Assembly: GCA_025716855.1 (NCBI GenBank)
Contig: JAIXMQ010000012.1
Location: 372,001-436,000 of the forward strand
Direction: 5' to 3'
Source of the DNA: Pilaira anomala
Lineage: Eukaryota; Mucoromycota; Mucoromycetes; Mucorales; Mucoraceae
DNA length: 64,000 nt
Shown here: positions 59,766 to 64,000 of the stretch, piece after piece
Position numbering within the stretch: position 1 is the stretch's first letter
How the letters are laid out: every line of letters starts with the position of its first letter
Position numbers and translations under genes: made by a program
Notes under the pieces: model-generated
Database searches by the model: none
Told to the model about the DNA's origin: nothing
What the model saw: the letters and a program-made list of their open reading frames with translations, nothing else

Positions 59766-60178
59766 ATCCGTTTTTTTTTTTTTTTTTCCTCCCATTCATT
59801 TTTACACCAACCAAACAAACAACATTTACATAATAAAATATCTTACTGCAATCTTTTTTTTTTGTGAAATATATGTATGTAACTTTGTGTGTGATCGATC
59901 AAGTAGGTAACTTTATTTTTAAAACAAATTTTGTGTGTCTAAACATGTATAATTTGCTTAGTGTCTTTAAATTTGAGGAGCTATATGTGTACAATATGCA
60001 AAGTTGTAAAAATGTCTTAAACGTATGAAGAGAAATGTCTGCTTCAATGAAGAAGAAATGATATATATTCATTTGAACGGTTAATTACTGGCAGAGGATG
60101 TTTTACCGACATCTCTAAAAGATTGTTTAATTGATAGTTGCTTATAACAGGGATTTTAACATAAGTTCAGCATTGATT
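59766..60178. other. Intergenic, no gene seen
   Basis: 3' flank of the Srp40-like gene; AT-rich, no coding signal. Confidence 0.45.
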
Positions 60179-60651
60179 GGGAGTATTTTATTGGCTATGG
60201 ATAAAAAAAAAAGTCATGCGTTTTCCCACTTATATAATCGTTTTCCACCAACGCCAAAAGGGCGTCTTTTTTTTTTATTATTATTATTATCAAATTCATG
60301 CTTCTTTATAATTTCTTTCACAATGGCAAGCTCAACAAAATGCTCAAGTCACTGAATGACAACCTTTCAGAAATCGATCTATAAGGAAAATCATCTCTCA
60401 GCAAGTCTATGAATCAACGTTGTGAACGTTTATCGCCGTTGGGCCTCAAACATGTGGGGCAAAAATACAAGAGTTGTTTTATTTTAAAAATCGCCCTTTG
60501 GGAAAAATTATTAGCCGCACTTTTCTTTTTTTTGTTTTTTTTTTAAAAAAAAAAACCGCCCTTTTGGCATTGGGGAACGACAGTATAAGAATAATATACA
60601 GGGAAAACGCATGACTTTTTTATCAATAGCCAATAAGAATATAGCTCCCCC
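60179..60651. mobile_element. Foldback/MITE-type element with about 105-bp inverted ends
   Basis: The left end (GGGAGTATTTTATTGGCTAT, then GATAAAAAAAAAAGTCATGC and GTTTTCCC, to CGCCAAAAGGGCG) returns in reverse complement at the right end (GCCCTTTTGGCATTGG, GGGAAAACGCATGAC, CAATAGCCAATAAGAATA, GCTCCC). The interior of about 260 bp has no ORF worth reporting. Target-site duplications could not be assigned with certainty. It sits directly upstream of the CCCH gene, about 110 bp from its start. Confidence 0.75.
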
Positions 60652-60764
60652 TTTTTTTTTTTTCGTTTTCCCTTTTATTATTTACCTTTATTTTATATAT
60701 TCTTTCTTTCTTTTTTTTTTTTTTTTTTCTCTCTCTTTTTTTATTTTATAAAAAATATCGTTTT

Positions 60765-61247
60765 ATGGCAGACTCAAACTTGTTACTTACTACGGACGCT
60801 ACTTTGAATTTGCTCTCAAAGAGTTCACCTTCTCAACTACAACCTTTTCAGTTAAATAGGTCGCGTACTCAACCACTTGTTCCAACCGAAGCTTTTTATG
60901 TCTCATCTCAAAAAACGAATAATAATAATAATAATAATAATTTAAAACGTTAGTAACCAAAAAGAAAAAAAAAAAAAAGTAAATAAAAAAAAAAAAAAAT
61001 ACTAATATATATATATGTATAGCATCCAACTTATCTCATGTGCCTTGTAAATTTTATAAGCAAGGTACCTGTACAGCAGGAGCCAATTGCACTTTTTCCC
61101 ACAGCTCAGATTTATCATCAGAATCAGCAGTATGTAAATATTTTGTAAAAGGTAATTGTAAATTTGGTACGAAATGTGCTTTATTACATACCATGTCACC
61201 TTATGGTAGTCTTCAACAACAACAACAACAAGGAAAGAGCAATCGTC

Positions 61248-61279
<32 letters not shown>

Positions 61280-62065
61280 CCGTCTCAAGCATATAGTTTT
61301 AATAGTAGAAGAAAGACAAATGATCAAATGATGAATAATAGTTTAGATCATCGATCTTTTCTTTCTGATGCATTTGGATCTTCTGCTCCCGCTGTATCAT
61401 TATTTAATACAACAAATGGAGGAACTGAACAATTATGGCGTACTAACCCTCCTCCTCCTTCTCAACAACAAAGAACAAATGATTTTATTGGTTTAAGATC
61501 TTCGCCGCGTGAAACATCCGATCATCATCTGTTGAATTATAACCGACCTTCGACAAATACTATAACAACCCATTCTTCTTCTTCGGTTAGAAGTAATAAT
61601 GGATATTTTAATATACCAGAGAATCGTCGTAATATAACAAATGGGTATAATCATCCTCATCCTCATCAACATCAACATCATCATCATAGTAGTAGTAGTA
61701 TAGATGATTTAAATGATGCCATGTTACCTTCTTCTTTAAATGATTTATTCACACCAACTGAATTACATGCAAGAAGTCTTCGACAACAAGAAAGTAGTTA
61801 TGAACCTTGGAGAGTTCCATTCTTTGAGGGTACAACAGCTGCTATTAATATTCCAAGTGGACAACATACAAGTGGTAGTAGTGGTAATGAAGGTAGTAAT
61901 AGTAGTTATTTACAAGGTCAACCTGAAGATGATGATGAAGTACAGTTCTTTATGGAAGATGATGAAGCTGTAACTTATGATCACATGAATAATACAAAAC
62001 CTACTGCTACTACTTCTTCCTCTTCTTATAACTTTCCATCTCTTATTAGTTTACCAAGCACATAA
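60765..62065 (+). CDS. Tandem CCCH zinc-finger protein
   Basis: Two exons (60765-60948, 61023-62065), 408 residues; the donor is GTTAGT, required by phase. Two fingers of the C-x7-C-x5-C-x3-H type lie early: CKFYKQGTCTAGANCTFSH and CKYFVKGNCKFGTKCALLH. The rest is Gln, Asn, Ser and His runs with a short acidic stretch (EDDDEVQFFMEDDEAV). The spacing matches RNA-binding CCCH fingers of the makorin/Lee1 type more than the TTP type (C-x8-C-x5-C-x3-H). No RING is present. A role in mRNA binding is family inference. The inverted-repeat element immediately upstream may lie in its promoter. Confidence 0.85.
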
Positions 62066-62239
62066 AAGTATTTAACACTTTCAACAACAAAAAAAAAAGT
62101 CCTCTTTCTTTCTTTCTTTCTATATTTAATTCATTACATTCGCTTCTTTTTTCTTTTTTTTTTTAAAAATAAAAATAAAATAAAAATATTATACTATATA
62201 TATATATACACTCAAGTCATGAGATTGAATGATGATGAT
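62066..62239. other. Convergent 3' gap
   Basis: 174 bp between the stops of the CCCH gene and the HP1-like gene; CTTT and TA repeats only. Confidence 0.4.
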
Positions 62240-62934
62240 TTATTTAATTGGTTTGAATTGCCTAAATTGTTCAAAATAATCCAACATCTTTTTTGATGTA
62301 GTTAGTTTTTTTATCTGTAAAAAAAATCTATTCAAATACCTTTTGTGGACATTTAGAATATACTTCACTTGAATGATGAACTGATTTTAACCCATTTTTC
62401 CTACTCTAACATTTTAAGAATATACAATGTAAAATTCGAATCATTTCTTTTACCATTTCACATAGACTACAAGTCCAGATAACTTGGATTTCTCTACATA
62501 TGTAATACTCTCCACATTGGATTCCCAATCAGTCACTGAATTCGTATATTCAAATACTTGATCTGCATCCATAAAGTGATTCTTTTTCTGTATTGCTTGT
62601 GGATTTTTTTTATATTCTTTTAGCACAAAAGGCCACTCACTAAGAAATAATTTTTTTTTTTTTTATATACATATAAACGCTTGCATCACGTTTTTTTTTT
62701 TTTTGTTGTTGTTGTTGTTATTGTCTTACGTTAATAACTTTCCTTCTAGTTCCCAAGTGTTGTCTGATTCATCAAAGCCAACCCATTTCACTAAATAAAG
62801 TTTCTCTCCATTCTATTTTTTTTTTTTTTCTTTTTTATTAAAAAAATATCTTTTTTATATATATAAAAGCTTGTTGGTTTATTTACATTGCCTATTCTAT
62901 CTTTTATTATATATTCTGGGTAATCGTCTAACAT
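62240..62934 (-). CDS. Compact HP1-like chromodomain/chromoshadow protein
   Basis: Assembled from five small exons (62934-62887, 62812-62730, 62639-62454, 62400-62340, 62287-62240); all phases agree and the total is 141 residues. The chromodomain is DYPEYIIKDRIGNNGEKLYL, then VKWVGFDESDNTWELEGKLL; the aromatic-cage positions (Tyr8, Trp26, Phe29) are present, as needed to bind methylated H3K9. The chromoshadow part reads VTDWESNVESITYVEKSKLS, then GLVVYVKWKNGLKSVHHSSE and CPQKMLDYFEQF. Chromo plus chromoshadow defines the HP1/Swi6 family of heterochromatin proteins. At 141 residues it is much shorter than typical HP1, with a minimal hinge and almost no N-terminal tail. None of the exons makes a long ORF, so it is easily missed. 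It is divergent from bL28m with 180 bp between. Confidence 0.85.
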
Positions 62935-63114
62935 GGTTTTGTAAAAGTTAAAAGAACAAAGTAAAAAGAAAGAAAGTGGGAGGGTTAGTAGTAGTCACTT
63001 TGTGACTCTTATGAAAAAGAAACTCGACTCCCCGCCTCAGTTGCATTCTTTCCCCCGGACGTAAAATAACAAGCTTCTTTCTCTCTCTCTTGTAATTTTT
63101 TTTTTATAAAAAAC
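62935..63114. promoter_or_regulatory. Divergent promoter region, HP1-like / bL28m
   Basis: 180 bp between starts, with a less AT-rich core (CGACTCCCCGCCTCAGTTGC at about 63027-63046, then CCCCCGGACG), distinctive in this AT-rich window and a candidate shared regulatory site. Confidence 0.4.
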
Positions 63115-63598
63115 ATGTTGTCTGCTCAACCAGCTTATGCACTTGCAAGAGCTACCTTTAAACGTGCTCAACGTGGTCTCTTTGGTGGTAAACATATTCA
63201 ATTTGGTAACAATGTAAAGTTTTTTTTTTTTTTTCTTTTTTCTTGAAAGAATATTTTTGTTTTTGACACACATAGAATAGAACCCCTTTTCCAAGAAAAA
63301 GACCAGACGTAACTGGTTACCCAACGTTCAAAATAAAAACTTGTATTCCGAATCACTTTCAGCCTTTGTTGAAGTCAAGGTAACAACAGCCGTTTTACGT
63401 ACAATCGATAAGAAGGGTGGATTAGATAAATATCTTTTGGAAACTACCAACAAGAATTTGTTTAGTGAAAAGGCAATCGAGTTAAAGAATAAGATTATCA
63501 ACGTCAATAATTATCAAGCTATGAAACAAGCTAGAGCTGAATCGAAAGCTGTAAAGGATGTTGTAGTTGAATCTGTTACACCACCTGCTGCTGCTTAA
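63115..63598 (+). CDS. mrpl24: Mitochondrial ribosomal protein bL28m
   Basis: Two exons (63115-63213, 63281-63598), 138 residues. The short basic N-terminus (AYALARATFKRAQRGLFGGK) is followed by HIQFGNNNPFSKKKTRRNWL and PNVQNKNLYSES, the bL28 signature, and then VEVKVTTAVLRTIDKKGGLD and KYLLETTNKNLFSEKAIELK. The acceptor at 63279-63280 was chosen over one five bases upstream that would introduce a stop. It is part of the mitochondrial large subunit (yeast Mrpl24). The C-terminal tail is Ala/Val-rich. Confidence 0.93.
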
Positions 63599-64000
63599 AA
63601 AAAAAAAAAAAAAAAAAAAGATTTAGATATTAGAGAGAGAAGGAAGGATATTTTCATGTACATTTTAAAATAATAAAAATCACTCACCTCATTGATTTTT
63701 TTTTTTTTTTTTGGGAGATATTTCTATTTTATTTTATTGTATATGCAAAAAGAATTTATTACATCTGCAAATTTAAAAGGAAATGTTTAATTTTGTTCCT
63801 GCAAAGTTTAATTTGCCACAAAGACTAGCTTCTTTTTCTTTTATCAAAAACTAACTTTCATATGTAAATAAAACAATGGTTAACTCTACAAGAATAGACA
63901 CCGTTTTCTAAACGAATCGATAATAGTGTTGTATTCACTACTATGAAACAAGCCAATATGACACGTCCAACTACTCATGGCATGGTAATAAGTAATTTAT
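63599..64000. other. 3' flank to window end, no gene seen
   Basis: Begins with an A run directly after the stop. AT-rich with no exon chain recognised; a gene could start beyond the edge. Confidence 0.4.

Overview
The window is nuclear DNA of an early-diverging filamentous fungus, most likely Mucoromycota (Mucorales-like). The evidence is AT-rich sequence full of A/T homopolymers, many short (about 50-125 base) GT-AG introns, long Gln/Asn/Ser tracts in proteins, and gene content such as a Pkc1-type kinase with a DYG motif, a WOPR (Gti1/Pac2) regulator, an Spt23/Mga2-type membrane transcription factor, an Srp40/Nopp140 nucleolar protein and mitochondrial E1o/E3 enzymes. The genus is inference. 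All gene models below were assembled by eye from reading frames and splice sites, and nearly all multi-exon models close to a whole number of codons.

Layout. 0-7 kb: the 3' part of protein kinase C, dihydrolipoamide dehydrogenase (minus) and a divergent HAD pyrimidine 5'-nucleotidase. 7-10 kb: three tandem genes for small secreted proteins. 10-13.5 kb (minus): a type II membrane SGNH/NXPE-like protein and FAD synthetase. 16.3-17.6 kb: an integrase-derived H2C2 zinc-finger protein. 17.6-26.1 kb: a gene-poor island with a composite 1.5 kb dispersed repeat, a 9-bp minisatellite of about 82 units, a broken Tc1/mariner transposase and a PD-(D/E)XK-like ORF. 26-33 kb: WOPR factor, a small inverted-repeat element, Ubp14/USP5 deubiquitinase and FIT2/Scs3. 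33.9 kb: tRNA-Phe. 34-41 kb: AN1 zinc-finger Cuz1 homologue, a low-complexity unknown, a PA-RING ubiquitin ligase, a CaMKK/Sak1-like kinase and a Cys-rich membrane protein. 41.7-45 kb: 2-oxoglutarate dehydrogenase E1. 45.3-48 kb: a second copy of the dispersed repeat and a GC-rich patch. 48-53 kb: RluA-type pseudouridine synthase, Abitram-family protein and an IRG-like GTPase. 53.7-64 kb: Mga2/Spt23, Srp40, a foldback element, a CCCH protein, a compact HP1-like protein split over five small exons, and mitochondrial ribosomal protein bL28.

Most genes are unrelated housekeeping loci; this is not an operon-like cluster. Functional links visible here: E1 and E3 of the 2-oxoglutarate dehydrogenase complex lie about 37 kb apart; FIT2 and Mga2/Spt23 both belong to lipid homeostasis; Ubp14, the PA-RING ligase, Cuz1 and the PPxY membrane protein touch ubiquitin pathways; FAD synthetase supplies the cofactor of the E3. 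The most unusual material is the repeat family shared by the 18.5, 23.5, 28.1 and 45.6 kb regions, the minisatellite, the IRG-like GTPase with a myristoylation-type N-terminus, the tandem secreted-peptide genes, and the very short HP1-like protein.
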